Shown piece after piece: positions 35,563-43,987 of a stretch of DNA of 64,000 nucleotides (the first letter of the stretch is position 1; every line of letters starts with the position of its first letter). A program made the translations under genes and the position numbers. Source of the DNA: Flavobacteriaceae bacterium UBA6231 (lineage in GTDB: Bacteria > Bacteroidota > Bacteroidia > Flavobacteriales > Flavobacteriaceae); NCBI GenBank assembly GCA_002441545.1, contig DJWL01000088.1, positions 1 through 64,000 on the forward strand. The letters run 5' to 3'. The notes under the pieces were generated by a model, which saw only the letters and a list, made by a program, of their open reading frames with translations, was not told the DNA's origin and did not search any database.

Positions 35563-36738
35563 ATGATGAAACTATTTATAAATATAAGTATTCTACTTTC
35601 CTATTCTTTAATAAATGCTCAAATTATTGGTGATTTATCATTTGGAACTGATGATACATTTGAAATAATGACATGGAATCTTGAAACATTTCCAAAGAAT
35701 GAGCAACAAACACTAGACGATGTTAGCAAAATAGTAGAAGCGTTAGATATTGATTTTATAGCTATGCAAGAAATAAATAATCAAATTGCCTTTCAGCAAC
35801 TGGCAACTAACTTAGCTGATTATAATGGTTACATAGAGTCTACTTATTATGATGGATTAGCTTTCTTATATAAACCCGATGTTGTTGAAATTAATAATAT
35901 TTATAGAATTTATTCAACATCAACTTATTGGAACGTATTTCCAAGAGCTCCAATGATTATTGATATTACTTACCATAATCAAAATATAACTATAATAAAC
36001 AATCATTTAAAATGTTGTGGTGATGGCATTTTAAATTTAACAAATACAAATGATGAAGAATACAGAAGATACGAAGCCATCTATTTACTAAAAAGCTATA
36101 TTGACAATAATCTTCAAAATGAAAATGTTATACTCTTAGGAGACTTAAATGATGAGTTATCAGATAATATTAATAACAATGTATTTCAAAGCATTATAGA
36201 TGATAACCTTAACTATTTGTTCACAGATTATAACATTGCTTTAGGCAGTAGTTCAAATTGGTCTTATCCGTCATGGCCTTCTCATTTAGATCATATTTTA
36301 ATTTCAAATGAACTATTCAATGAGTTTAATTTATCAAATTCAGATATTCAAACTATTAAAATAGACGACTATCTCTCTGGCGGATTGACAGAATATGACC
36401 AAGATATTTCAGACCATAGACCAGTTGCATTAAAGCTTGTTATTGATTCAAATTTAAGCACACATGACATCTCTAAAAAAAACCTAGTTCATTTTATAAA
36501 CTATCCAAATCCTATTCGTTCTGAAACTACTTTTTCTTTCAAAACATCACAAGAAAATTGTAAAATTGAAATTTATAACTCTTTGGGTAAAACTATTTTT
36601 TCAGAAGATATTATTAATGGGCAATCAAAATTAATTTGGAAAACTGAAAACTTAGCAAATGGCATTTATTTCGCTAAATTAATATCAAACAATCAAATGA
36701 TAGCCAACAGAAAACTTATAATCTCAAATAATATTTAA
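35563..36738 (+). CDS. Secreted endonuclease/exonuclease/phosphatase-fold protein with T9SS sorting domain
   Basis: A 391-residue protein with signal peptide (...LINAQ). Residues about 30-290 form the EEP fold: MTWNLETF, MQEINN, HLKCCGD, LGDLNDEL and SDHRPVAL are the metal-site and catalytic motifs of the DNase I/phosphatase superfamily. The C-terminal ~75 residues (NYPNPIRSETTFSFKT, GKTIFSE, NGIYFAKL) are a type A sorting domain that directs export by the type IX secretion system. It is thus secreted or surface-bound; substrate (nucleic acid or phosphodiester) is open. The first start is a TTG-ATG-ATG run; the ATG at 35563 is used. The GH20 gene follows after two bases. Confidence 0.88.
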   Translation: MMKLFINISILLSYSLINAQIIGDLSFGTDDTFEIMTWNLETFPKNEQQTLDDVSKIVEALDIDFIAMQEINNQIAFQQLATNLADYNGYIESTYYDGLAFLYKPDVVEINNIYRIYSTSTYWNVFPRAPMIIDITYHNQNITIINNHLKCCGDGILNLTNTNDEEYRRYEAIYLLKSYIDNNLQNENVILLGDLNDELSDNINNNVFQSIIDDNLNYLFTDYNIALGSSSNWSYPSWPSHLDHILISNELFNEFNLSNSDIQTIKIDDYLSGGLTEYDQDISDHRPVALKLVIDSNLSTHDISKKNLVHFINYPNPIRSETTFSFKTSQENCKIEIYNSLGKTIFSEDIINGQSKLIWKTENLANGIYFAKLISNNQMIANRKLIISNNI

Positions 36739-36740
36739 AA

Positions 36741-38642
36741 ATGAAAACAAAATTCATAACATTAGCTATTCTTATAATACTTCAAGTATGCGAAGCTCAA
36801 AATAATATTATCCCTGTTCCTGTAAGTTACAACGCTTCAAGTGATGTTTTTGAACTGAACAGTCAAGTAAATTTAAGTCTTAATACAAATGACTCTCAAG
36901 TAAAAAAATATTCTGAAATTTTTATAAACCTTTTAGCCGAGAAAGGCATTCATGTTTCCTTAAATGAAAATGAAAGCCATAAAAAATCAAACAAAACTAT
37001 TATAGTTGAATTATTTAAAAGCTTTAAATCAGAATTAGGATTAGAAGGTTATAAATTGGAGGTAAACTCTTCATCAATAAAATTATCTGCTAATCAGTCT
37101 ACAGGAATTTTTAACGGATTTCAAACATTAAGACAATTATTCCCGGTTGAATTTGAATCAAATCATAATCAACATTTAGACCATATAAAAATCAAAGGTT
37201 GCAAAATAATAGACTATCCTCGCTTTAAATGGAGAGGTCTAATGCTAGATGTAAGCAGGCACTTCTTTACAGTTGATGAAGTCAAAGCGTATATTGATAA
37301 AATGTCTCAATTTAAGCTTAATGTATTTCACTGGCATCTTACTGATGATGAAGGATGGCGCGTTGAAATTAAATCTTTGCCAAAATTAACAGAAGTTGGT
37401 GCATGGAGAGTAGAACGCTATGGAAGTTTTGGAAAAGACAGACCATATCCTCTACCAAATGAAGAAACCACTTATGGAGGTTTTTATACTCAAGAACAAA
37501 TAAAAGATGTTGTAAAATATGCATCAGAAAGAAACATAACTATCGTTCCAGAAATAGACATGCCTGGTCATAGTATGGCAGCATTGGCTGCATATCCAGA
37601 ATTATCAACAAAAAAGGAAGCAAAGTTTGTTAGTCCAGGAGCTAAGTTTTCTGAATGGTATGGCAACGGTAAGTTTAAAATGCTTATTGAAAACACTTTA
37701 AACCCAACGGATGAAAAAGTTTATAATTTTATTGAAAAAGTATTTTCAGAGATAGCAGAACTGTTTCCAGGTGATTATATACACATGGGTGGTGACGAAT
37801 GTTACAAAGGTTATTGGGAAGAAGATACCTTAGTCCAAAAATTCATGAAAACTAATAATATAAAGGATGCTCATGAGCTTCAAAGTTACTTTGTAAAAAG
37901 GGTTGAGAAAATAATAAGCAGTAAAGGAAAAAAACTCATTGGTTGGGATGAAATTTTGGAAGGTGGTCTGGCTGAAAGTGCAGCTGTTATGAGCTGGCGC
38001 GGTATGAAAGGTGGCATTGAAGCTGCTAAAATGGGACACCAAGTAGTAATGTCACCATCAACTTATGCCTATTTAGATTATACACAAGGAGATTATAGTG
38101 TTGAAAACAAAGTTTATGCTAGCCTAAGTTTAGAGACATGTTATAGTTTTGAACCAGTTCCGGCTGATGTTGACCCAAAATATATTTTAGGTGGACAAGG
38201 AAACTTATGGGCAGAAAAAGTTCCTAGCATACCTTTTGCTTTTTATATGACCTATCCAAGAGCATTAGCACTTTCTGAAACTTTGTGGAGTCCTAAGGAA
38301 AATAAAGATTGGAATAGTTTTATTGGTAGAGTTGAAAACCAATTTGAAAGATTTGATATGGCTGATTTGAATATTTCAAAAGCTGTTTTAGAACCAATTA
38401 TCAAAGTTTTTAAAGATGGTAATAAACTAATGTGCGAACTAAAAAATTCTGTGCCAAATACAGAGATTTATTATACTATAAACAATACATACCCAGCAAA
38501 ATTTGGCGTTAAATACACCGCTCCTTTTGAAATACCACAAGGCGATCTTAGTTTAATTAGCCAAACATATAAAAATGGTAAAGCTCTGGGCCGTGAATTA
38601 AAAATTCATAGGACTGAACTTGAAAAAAGAGCAGGAAAATAG
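36741..38642 (+). CDS. Beta-N-acetylhexosaminidase, glycoside hydrolase family 20
   Basis: A 633-residue secreted enzyme (signal peptide ...LQVCEAQ). A GH20b domain (about 25-145) is followed by the catalytic barrel with YPRFKWRGLMLDVSRHF, HWHLTDDEGWR and the catalytic pair Asp352-Glu353 in MGGDECYKGYW. A C-terminal beta region (about 550-625) is of the chitobiase/beta-hexosaminidase C type. It releases terminal N-acetylglucosamine or N-acetylgalactosamine from chitin oligomers or glycans. It is translated two bases after the EEP-fold protein, so the two secreted enzymes form one unit. The next gene is convergent, with only three bases between stops. Confidence 0.94.
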   Translation: MKTKFITLAILIILQVCEAQNNIIPVPVSYNASSDVFELNSQVNLSLNTNDSQVKKYSEIFINLLAEKGIHVSLNENESHKKSNKTIIVELFKSFKSELGLEGYKLEVNSSSIKLSANQSTGIFNGFQTLRQLFPVEFESNHNQHLDHIKIKGCKIIDYPRFKWRGLMLDVSRHFFTVDEVKAYIDKMSQFKLNVFHWHLTDDEGWRVEIKSLPKLTEVGAWRVERYGSFGKDRPYPLPNEETTYGGFYTQEQIKDVVKYASERNITIVPEIDMPGHSMAALAAYPELSTKKEAKFVSPGAKFSEWYGNGKFKMLIENTLNPTDEKVYNFIEKVFSEIAELFPGDYIHMGGDECYKGYWEEDTLVQKFMKTNNIKDAHELQSYFVKRVEKIISSKGKKLIGWDEILEGGLAESAAVMSWRGMKGGIEAAKMGHQVVMSPSTYAYLDYTQGDYSVENKVYASLSLETCYSFEPVPADVDPKYILGGQGNLWAEKVPSIPFAFYMTYPRALALSETLWSPKENKDWNSFIGRVENQFERFDMADLNISKAVLEPIIKVFKDGNKLMCELKNSVPNTEIYYTINNTYPAKFGVKYTAPFEIPQGDLSLISQTYKNGKALGRELKIHRTELEKRAGK

Positions 38643-38645
38643 CTT

Positions 38646-39791
38646 TTAAACTATGAGTTTTTTCAATTCGTTTAACACATAATCAATTTCTTCTTTGGTA
38701 TTATAGCTGCTAAATGAAAATCGAATAGAAGGCTTTTGCAAATCTTCATCAGTTAATAGTTCAGCTAACACATGAGACGATTGTATGCTTCCGCTTTGGC
38801 ACGCACTTCCTTTTGAACAGGCTATACCTTTTAAATCTAATTGAAATAATAACATTGTAGATTTTTCGGCAGAAACTGGCAAACAAACATTCACCAAAGT
38901 ATAAGTGCTTTTTTGTAAATCACCAGAATATCCATTAAAGCTAACATTTGGAATTTCAGTTTTTAACCTATCAATAAAATGTTGCTTTAATTCTTGAATA
39001 TATTGTCGTTCTGTATCAAGATTAGAATACGCTGTTTTTAAGGCTTCTTCTATACCAACAATATTATGAACACTTTCTGTTCCTGCTCGAAATCCTCGTT
39101 CCTGCTCACCACCAAAAATCAAAGGTTTTAAACCAGAGTTTTTTCTAATAAAAACAAATCCTACACCTTTTGGTCCGTGAAATTTATGGGCACTAGCCAC
39201 CAAAAAATCAATGGGGATTTCTTGTAAGTTTAAAGCAAAATGACCAATTGATTGTACCGTGTCACTATGAAATAACGCATGGTTTGCTTTACATAAATTT
39301 GCCACACATTTAATATCTAAAATATTTCCAATTTCATTATTAACGTGCATCAAACTCACCAATGTTTTATTTGTGTTTTGTAGCAAAACTTCAAGATGTG
39401 CATAATCTATGTCACCTTTACTATCAATGTTTATAAAACTTACTGAAATATTATATTCCTTTTCAAGCTGTTCAATAGTATGCAAAACAGCATGATGTTC
39501 AATTTTTGAAGTTATTATATGAGTTACTTTTAAGTCTCTTACTGCACTTCTTAATACTAAATTATCGGCTTCAGTTCCTCCAGAAGTAAATAAAATTTCA
39601 CCCGCAGACACATTTAAATAACTAGCAATAGCTTTTCTTGATTTTTCAATAAGTGCTTTTGAAGACCTACCAAAACTGTGAGTAGAAGATGCATTTCCAT
39701 AATGATGTTTCATTACATCTGTCATAGCATATATAACTTCATCACGAATTTGAGTAGTTGCTGCATTATCTAAATAGACTGGTTTCATCAA
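38646..39791 (-). CDS. Cysteine desulfurase (NifS/IscS-type)
   Basis: A 381-residue PLP enzyme that moves sulfur from cysteine to a scaffold or acceptor. Pyridoxal lysine Lys203 lies in ASAHKFHGPKG; the base-stacking His is in EHHAVLHT; the active-site loop has Cys331 in GSACQSGS. The short GSACxSG loop with its extension marks group I (IscS/NifS) rather than SufS. No iron-sulfur scaffold gene is next to it, so it may serve tRNA thiolation or other pathways. A perfect -33/-7 promoter is seen upstream. Confidence 0.92.
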   Translation of the reverse strand: MMKPVYLDNAATTQIRDEVIYAMTDVMKHHYGNASSTHSFGRSSKALIEKSRKAIASYLNVSAGEILFTSGGTEADNLVLRSAVRDLKVTHIITSKIEHHAVLHTIEQLEKEYNISVSFINIDSKGDIDYAHLEVLLQNTNKTLVSLMHVNNEIGNILDIKCVANLCKANHALFHSDTVQSIGHFALNLQEIPIDFLVASAHKFHGPKGVGFVFIRKNSGLKPLIFGGEQERGFRAGTESVHNIVGIEEALKTAYSNLDTERQYIQELKQHFIDRLKTEIPNVSFNGYSGDLQKSTYTLVNVCLPVSAEKSTMLLFQLDLKGIACSKGSACQSGSIQSSHVLAELLTDEDLQKPSIRFSFSSYNTKEEIDYVLNELKKLIV

Positions 39792-39805
39792 TTTGTATTA
39801 AATGG

Positions 39806-39835
39806 CAAAAATACTTGAAATAAAATTATTATCAA
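39806..39835 (-). promoter_or_regulatory. Promoter of the cysteine desulfurase gene
   Basis: Minus strand TTG (39833-39835), 19 bases, then TATTTTTG (39806-39813), an exact Bacteroidota promoter pair, 15 bases before the ATG. Confidence 0.7.
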
Positions 39836-39863
39836 TATGCTACGTTATAATTAACAATTCCAT

Positions 39864-39871
39864 TATTTTTG
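39864..39871 (+). promoter_or_regulatory. -7 promoter box of the calcium-repeat lipoprotein gene
   Basis: Plus strand TATTTTTG, exact TAnnTTTG, 16 bases before the ATG at 39888; the -33 TTG is not clear. Confidence 0.45.
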
Positions 39872-39887
39872 TCAAAATCCAAATCCA

Positions 39888-40808
39888 ATGCGTAACTCTT
39901 TTTTTATTGTAATTATATTAAGTTTATTAACCTTTTTTTCTTGTAGTGATGGTGATATTATTACTGTTGAATTTGATTTTGATGATACGTTTGAAAGTTG
40001 TGGTAACTTAGTATTTTTCAAAACAAAAGCTGATCCAGCAGAATCATTATCACTTCAAATAACATCACCAGCTTTAACTCTTGAAGATTTACTTAACGTT
40101 GGAAGTGATAATACATTAACAACCACAAGAACCATTAACGGTACAAGTAACACTTTTAATTATAGAACTTATAGTACATTACCTTCAAATTTATTTTGCA
40201 ACGATGTGCCACCAGCAGATATTGATATAACTAATGACTTAGAAAGTACATCTGGAACTGTTATAATTACAACCGTTTTAACTGAAGACGATAATGATGG
40301 AGTTCCTGCTGCTTTAGAAGGTCAAGACCCAAATGGCGATGGTAATTTTGATGATGCGATAGATACGGATGGTGATGGTATTCCAGACTATAAAGACGCA
40401 GATGATGATGGCGATAATGTGCTAACAAAAAATGAGAACCCCGACCCAAATGGTGATGGAATACTTGATGATGCACAAGATACAGATGGTGATGGCACAC
40501 CAGATTATTTAGATGATGATGATGATGGTGACGATGTTTTAACTCGTGATGAAGAAAATAGCTCTCAAGATCAAAACCCAGGTAATGATGTAACAAATAG
40601 TGATGTCGGCGCTGATTACTTAAACCCAGATGTTAAAACTAGTGTTCCAGCTACTGCTTACAGAGTCCATACCATTTATAAAACGTATGTGGTTACATTG
40701 GTTATAAATAATATTTCATTACCAAATATATATCAAGATGTATTTGATTTTGGAATTTTAGAAGACAGCTCTCTATCAACATCAATTACAGTAACTCCAG
40801 CCTTTTAG
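39888..40808 (+). CDS. Lipoprotein with thrombospondin type 3-like calcium repeats
   Basis: A 306-residue protein with a lipoprotein signal peptide (lipobox TFFSCSDGD, Cys near residue 20). Residues about 128-205 hold Asp-rich repeats of the type DTDGDGIPDYKDADDDGD and DPNGDGILDD, arranged as in thrombospondin type 3 repeats that bind many calcium ions. The flanking domains (20-125 and 215-306) have no recognised family. It is probably exposed on the outer membrane; a structural or adhesive role dependent on calcium is inference. Its last four bases overlap the stop of the convergent Smr gene. Confidence 0.8.
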   Translation: MRNSFFIVIILSLLTFFSCSDGDIITVEFDFDDTFESCGNLVFFKTKADPAESLSLQITSPALTLEDLLNVGSDNTLTTTRTINGTSNTFNYRTYSTLPSNLFCNDVPPADIDITNDLESTSGTVIITTVLTEDDNDGVPAALEGQDPNGDGNFDDAIDTDGDGIPDYKDADDDGDNVLTKNENPDPNGDGILDDAQDTDGDGTPDYLDDDDDGDDVLTRDEENSSQDQNPGNDVTNSDVGADYLNPDVKTSVPATAYRVHTIYKTYVVTLVINNISLPNIYQDVFDFGILEDSSLSTSITVTPAF

Positions 40809-41371
40809 TCATTTGGAGCTGCATTTTGGTAAATATAAACTTCGGTAGCTCCTAGACCGTATTTTTGGTAATTGGCATCATAAAATTTTACATTGTTGTA
40901 CCTTCCAAAAAGGTAATCGAGCTCTATTTTTAAAACGCCTTCGCCAACGCCATGAATAAAAACCACTTTCTGAATACGTTTTTGTATAGCAAAATCCAGT
41001 TGCCTTTTAGCTGTGTCTAATTGCAAAGTCAACATATCATGATTGGTCATTCCCTTTGTAGAATTAACCAACTGATGAATGTGTAAATCTATTTCCATTG
41101 TTGGTTCGTAGCGATCTTTAACTCTGGTAATAGGCTTGTTTTTTCTTATAGGTTTTTCTTTTTCTGAAATAACTTCATGTACATTAGAATGCGAAAACAA
41201 GGATTTTTTAAAATCTTGTATTGATTTGTTTTTTACTATTTCTATAGGATAAAAATCTAATAAAAAACCATCCTTAGTCTCAATGGTAATTGTATCTCCT
41301 TTAATTTTAGTGATAACGCCTGATAGAGCTTCATCAAGAACTAAAACAGAATCTCCTACTTTAAAATCCAT
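40805..41371 (-). CDS. Smr-domain protein with N-terminal DUF2027-like part
   Basis: A 188-residue protein. The N-terminus (KVGDSVLVLDEALSGVITKI) forms a small beta-barrel as in DUF2027; a linker follows; the C-terminal ~80 residues are an Smr domain with MEIDLHIHQL (the conserved HxH) and VVFIHGVGEGVLK (the GxGxG-type loop), as at the C-terminus of MutS2. Smr domains nick or cut nucleic acids, and those attached to ribosome-rescue factors cut mRNA. No MutS core is present, so the protein probably acts alone. It follows the 62-residue membrane-protein gene after two bases. Confidence 0.87.
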   Translation of the reverse strand: MDFKVGDSVLVLDEALSGVITKIKGDTITIETKDGFLLDFYPIEIVKNKSIQDFKKSLFSHSNVHEVISEKEKPIRKNKPITRVKDRYEPTMEIDLHIHQLVNSTKGMTNHDMLTLQLDTAKRQLDFAIQKRIQKVVFIHGVGEGVLKIELDYLFGRYNNVKFYDANYQKYGLGATEVYIYQNAAPND

Positions 41372-41373
41372 TA

Positions 41374-41562
41374 TTAATCTTCTTTAATAAAATCATTATC
41401 ATCATCATTTTTACTTGGAATGGTTTTAGAAATTCTATAAACACCAATCATCAATACTACAATACCTCCTATCAAAATATATTCATTTTGCTCTGTTCCG
41501 GTTTTTGCATAAATAGCTACTATAGAACCTAATACTATCAAGATGTAGTTTAAATATTTCAT
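41374..41562 (-). CDS. Small two-helix membrane protein
   Basis: A 62-residue protein with two hydrophobic helices (about 3-20 and 30-46) and a charged C-terminus (KNDDDNDFIKED). It is likely an inner-membrane protein. The Smr gene starts two bases after its stop and is co-transcribed. Unknown function, but flavobacterial Smr genes often have a small membrane gene at this place. Confidence 0.7.
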   Translation of the reverse strand: MKYLNYILIVLGSIVAIYAKTGTEQNEYILIGGIVVLMIGVYRISKTIPSKNDDDNDFIKED

Positions 41563-41689
41563 TTTATAATAAACAGTTTTAGAAAACTAAATTACACAAA
41601 ATAATTATTGCTGTACTATATTTATTTGTTGCAATATATCTTATAATAGTTCCTTTTACTATATTAGTTCCATAAACTTATATTATAAA

Positions 41690-41974
41690 ATGTCCGGTAT
41701 AGAAGATTATATGCTTCCTTGTTTAAACAAAACTCTTTTTGGGGTAGAATGTTTAGGTTGTGGTATTCAAAGATCTATTTCACTTATTTTTCAAGGACAA
41801 TTTGTAGCTGCATATAAAATGTATCCTGCAATTTATATGCTTATGCTATTAGTCCTTTTTCTTATATTTAACTCCTTTATAAAATTTAAACACGATTATA
41901 AAATCAAAATGAGTTTAATATTTATAAATGTTATTATAATTGTTGTAAGCTATATTTTAAAAATAACCCACTAA
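41690..41974 (+). CDS. DUF2752 membrane protein
   Basis: A 94-residue protein of the DUF2752 family. Diagnostic is the region GVECLGCGIQRSISLIFQGQ with the CxxCGxxR-like cysteine/arginine core, followed by two transmembrane helices. Such proteins are widespread in Bacteroidota and of unknown function. The CCC-motif gene follows after 10 bases, so the two are co-transcribed. Confidence 0.85.
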   Translation: MSGIEDYMLPCLNKTLFGVECLGCGIQRSISLIFQGQFVAAYKMYPAIYMLMLLVLFLIFNSFIKFKHDYKIKMSLIFINVIIIVVSYILKITH

Positions 41975-41984
41975 AATTTATTTC

Positions 41985-42314
41985 ATGGAAAAACAAAAAT
42001 TACCAAACTCAACTCTAATTCTAGTATTCGGAATCATTTCCATATTAACTTGTTGCTGTTATGGCATTATAGGTTTAATATTAGGGATTGTTGCTATAAT
42101 TTTGGCTAATAAAGCCACTAAAATTTATATTGAAAATCCTGAAAACTATACTGGATACGCTAATGTGAAAACAGGAAAAATACTTGCCATTATTGGAGTA
42201 ATACTTAGTGCTATTTATTTAATAACCGTGGTATATTTTTATGCAACTATTGGTTCTGAAGGACTTGAAGAAATGCAAAGAAATTGGATTGAGCAAATGC
42301 AACAAAATCAATAA
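41985..42314 (+). CDS. CCC-motif/DUF4190-type membrane protein
   Basis: A 109-residue protein with two or three hydrophobic helices. The first contains ISILTCCCYGIIGLILG, the triple-cysteine signature of the flavobacterial CCC-motif membrane proteins, and the second YANVKTGKILAIIGVILS with the conserved NxxxGKxxAIIG turn. Function is not known. A good terminator follows. Confidence 0.85.
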   Translation: MEKQKLPNSTLILVFGIISILTCCCYGIIGLILGIVAIILANKATKIYIENPENYTGYANVKTGKILAIIGVILSAIYLITVVYFYATIGSEGLEEMQRNWIEQMQQNQ

Positions 42315-42330
42315 AACATATATTACTCAT

Positions 42331-42364
42331 AAAAAAATGCGACTCTTTCAAGTCGCATTTTTTT
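42331..42364 (+). terminator. Terminator of the DUF2752/CCC unit
   Basis: AAAAAAATGCGACT, loop, AGTCGCATTTTTTT: 12-14 pairs with T-run, 17 bases after the stop. Confidence 0.87.
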
Positions 42365-42366
42365 AT

Positions 42367-42442
42367 GTCATTGCGAGGAACGAAGCAATCTTTATGTTAT
42401 CAGTAATCAATAAAAAGATTATTTCACGTTGTTCGTAATGAC
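42367..42442. repeat. Interspersed inverted repeat, family B
   Basis: GTCATTGCGAGGAACGAAGC at the left and its partly matching reverse complement (CGTTGTTCGTAATGAC) at the right, with AATCTTT and AAAGATT further in, form one imperfect palindrome of 76 bases behind the CCC-unit terminator. The core is a familiar intergenic repeat in Bacteroidota. Confidence 0.7.
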
Positions 42443-42485
42443 GATTATTATTTACTTTTCAGATAGCCTTTTTTATACTTTTATT

Positions 42486-43730
42486 TTAGTTTTCAAACTG
42501 CTTAAGCGTTTTTATAATAATAGAAACACAATCTAATAACTGATCTTCTGTCATTACCAATGGTGGGGCAAAACGAATAATGTTACCGTGAGTTGGTTTT
42601 GCTAACAAGCCATTATCACTTAAAGCTAAACAAATATTCCAAGCGGTATCACTATCCTCATCATCATTAATTACAATGGCATTAAGCAGGCCTTTTCCTC
42701 TAACAAGTTTTACTATGTTACTGGTATCAATATATTTCTGCAATTCACTTCTGAATAAATTTCCAAGCTTAAAAGCATTTTTTGCCAACTGTTCGTCTTT
42801 AATTACTTCAAGTGCAGCCATTGCAACAGCAGCAGCTAATGGATTGCCTCCAAAAGTACTTCCATGATTTCCCGGTTTAATAACATTCATAATAGCATCA
42901 TTGGCTAAAACCGCTGATACCGGATAAACACCACCACTAATAGCTTTCCCCAAAATAAGGATATCTGCTTTTACACTTTCATAATCTACAGCTAATAATT
43001 TTCCTGTACGTGCAATGCCTGTTTGCACTTCGTCTGCAATAAATAAAACATTATAAGCTTCACATAATTTTTTCGCTTTAGCTAAATAGCCATCATCGGG
43101 AACATAAACACCAGCCTCACCTTGTATAGGTTCTACCAAAAATCCAGCTACATTTGGATTGTTTTTTAAAGCAGTTTCCAATGCTTCTATGTTATTATAA
43201 TCTATTTTAATAAAACCATTTGTAAAAGGTCCAAAATGCTTACGAGCTACCGGGTCGTTTGAAAATGAAATAATGGTAGTTGTTCTTCCATGAAAATTAT
43301 TTTTACAGACAATAATTTCAGCAGCATTTTCATCAATCCCTTTTACTTCATAAGCCCATTTTCTACATAACTTCAAAGCCGTTTCAACAGCTTCTGCACC
43401 AGTATTCATGGGTAATAGTTTATCAAAACCGAAGTATTCGCAGGCAAATTTTTCATACTTTCCTAATATATCATTATAAAAAGCCCTAGATGTAAGTGTC
43501 AAGTTTTGAGATTGCTTAATTAAAGCGTTAACAATTTTTGGGTGACAATGCCCTTGGTTTACCGCAGAATAAGCCGACAAAAAATCATAATATTTCTTTC
43601 CATCAACATCCCAAACATATACGCCTTCTCCCCTAGTCAATACAACAGGAAGTGGGTGATAGTTATGAGCACCATACTTATTTTCTAGTTCAATCGCTTG
43701 TTGCGAAGTTAATTGGTCTAAAACAGCCAT
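42486..43730 (-). CDS. rocD: Ornithine--oxo-acid transaminase
   Basis: A 414-residue class III aminotransferase. It converts ornithine and 2-oxoglutarate to glutamate semialdehyde and glutamate in arginine/ornithine catabolism and proline synthesis. The PLP lysine is Lys262 in ILGKAISGG; the motifs NTGAEAVETA, GRTTTIISFS and GEAGVYVPDDGYL are those of RocD rather than ArgD or 4-aminobutyrate transaminase. The family's full length is present. The 257-base region upstream, facing rlmD, shows no riboswitch that I can recognise. Confidence 0.94.
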   Translation of the reverse strand: MAVLDQLTSQQAIELENKYGAHNYHPLPVVLTRGEGVYVWDVDGKKYYDFLSAYSAVNQGHCHPKIVNALIKQSQNLTLTSRAFYNDILGKYEKFACEYFGFDKLLPMNTGAEAVETALKLCRKWAYEVKGIDENAAEIIVCKNNFHGRTTTIISFSNDPVARKHFGPFTNGFIKIDYNNIEALETALKNNPNVAGFLVEPIQGEAGVYVPDDGYLAKAKKLCEAYNVLFIADEVQTGIARTGKLLAVDYESVKADILILGKAISGGVYPVSAVLANDAIMNVIKPGNHGSTFGGNPLAAAVAMAALEVIKDEQLAKNAFKLGNLFRSELQKYIDTSNIVKLVRGKGLLNAIVINDDEDSDTAWNICLALSDNGLLAKPTHGNIIRFAPPLVMTEDQLLDCVSIIIKTLKQFEN

Positions 43731-43975
43731 TTTAAATAAATTTAAATTGATAAAACAACCATTCCTTCTGTACCTTTATTCTTTCGTAGAATCCGAAAAA
43801 GCAGCGTGGGAGAGAAATCATCCTTAGAACCCGCAAGTTAATAAATATTAAGTGTTAAAGAAAGTGTTAGTTTTAGTTTTTATAAAATATACTTACTTGC
43901 TTGAATTGATATAATGAAACCTATATGAATCACAAAAAATAATGCTTCAATAGGTTCATAAATCTAAAAAGAAAT

Positions 43976-43983
43976 TACTTTTG
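43976..43983 (+). promoter_or_regulatory. -7 promoter box of rlmD
   Basis: TACTTTTG, an exact TAnnTTTG, only four bases before the ATG at 43988, so transcription should start about at the start codon. Confidence 0.5.
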
Positions 43984-43987
43984 CAGC

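Noticed and set aside
40267..40596. Minus-strand frame of 109 codons rich in histidine
   Set aside because: It is the complement of the Asp-rich (GAT-rich) calcium repeats of the lipoprotein gene; the His codons are an artefact of ATC/ATG-type complements and no start signals are seen.
43731..43987. Possible riboswitch in front of rocD
   Set aside because: No known riboswitch core was recognised; only a short weak hairpin (TTCTACGAAAGAA) is visible.
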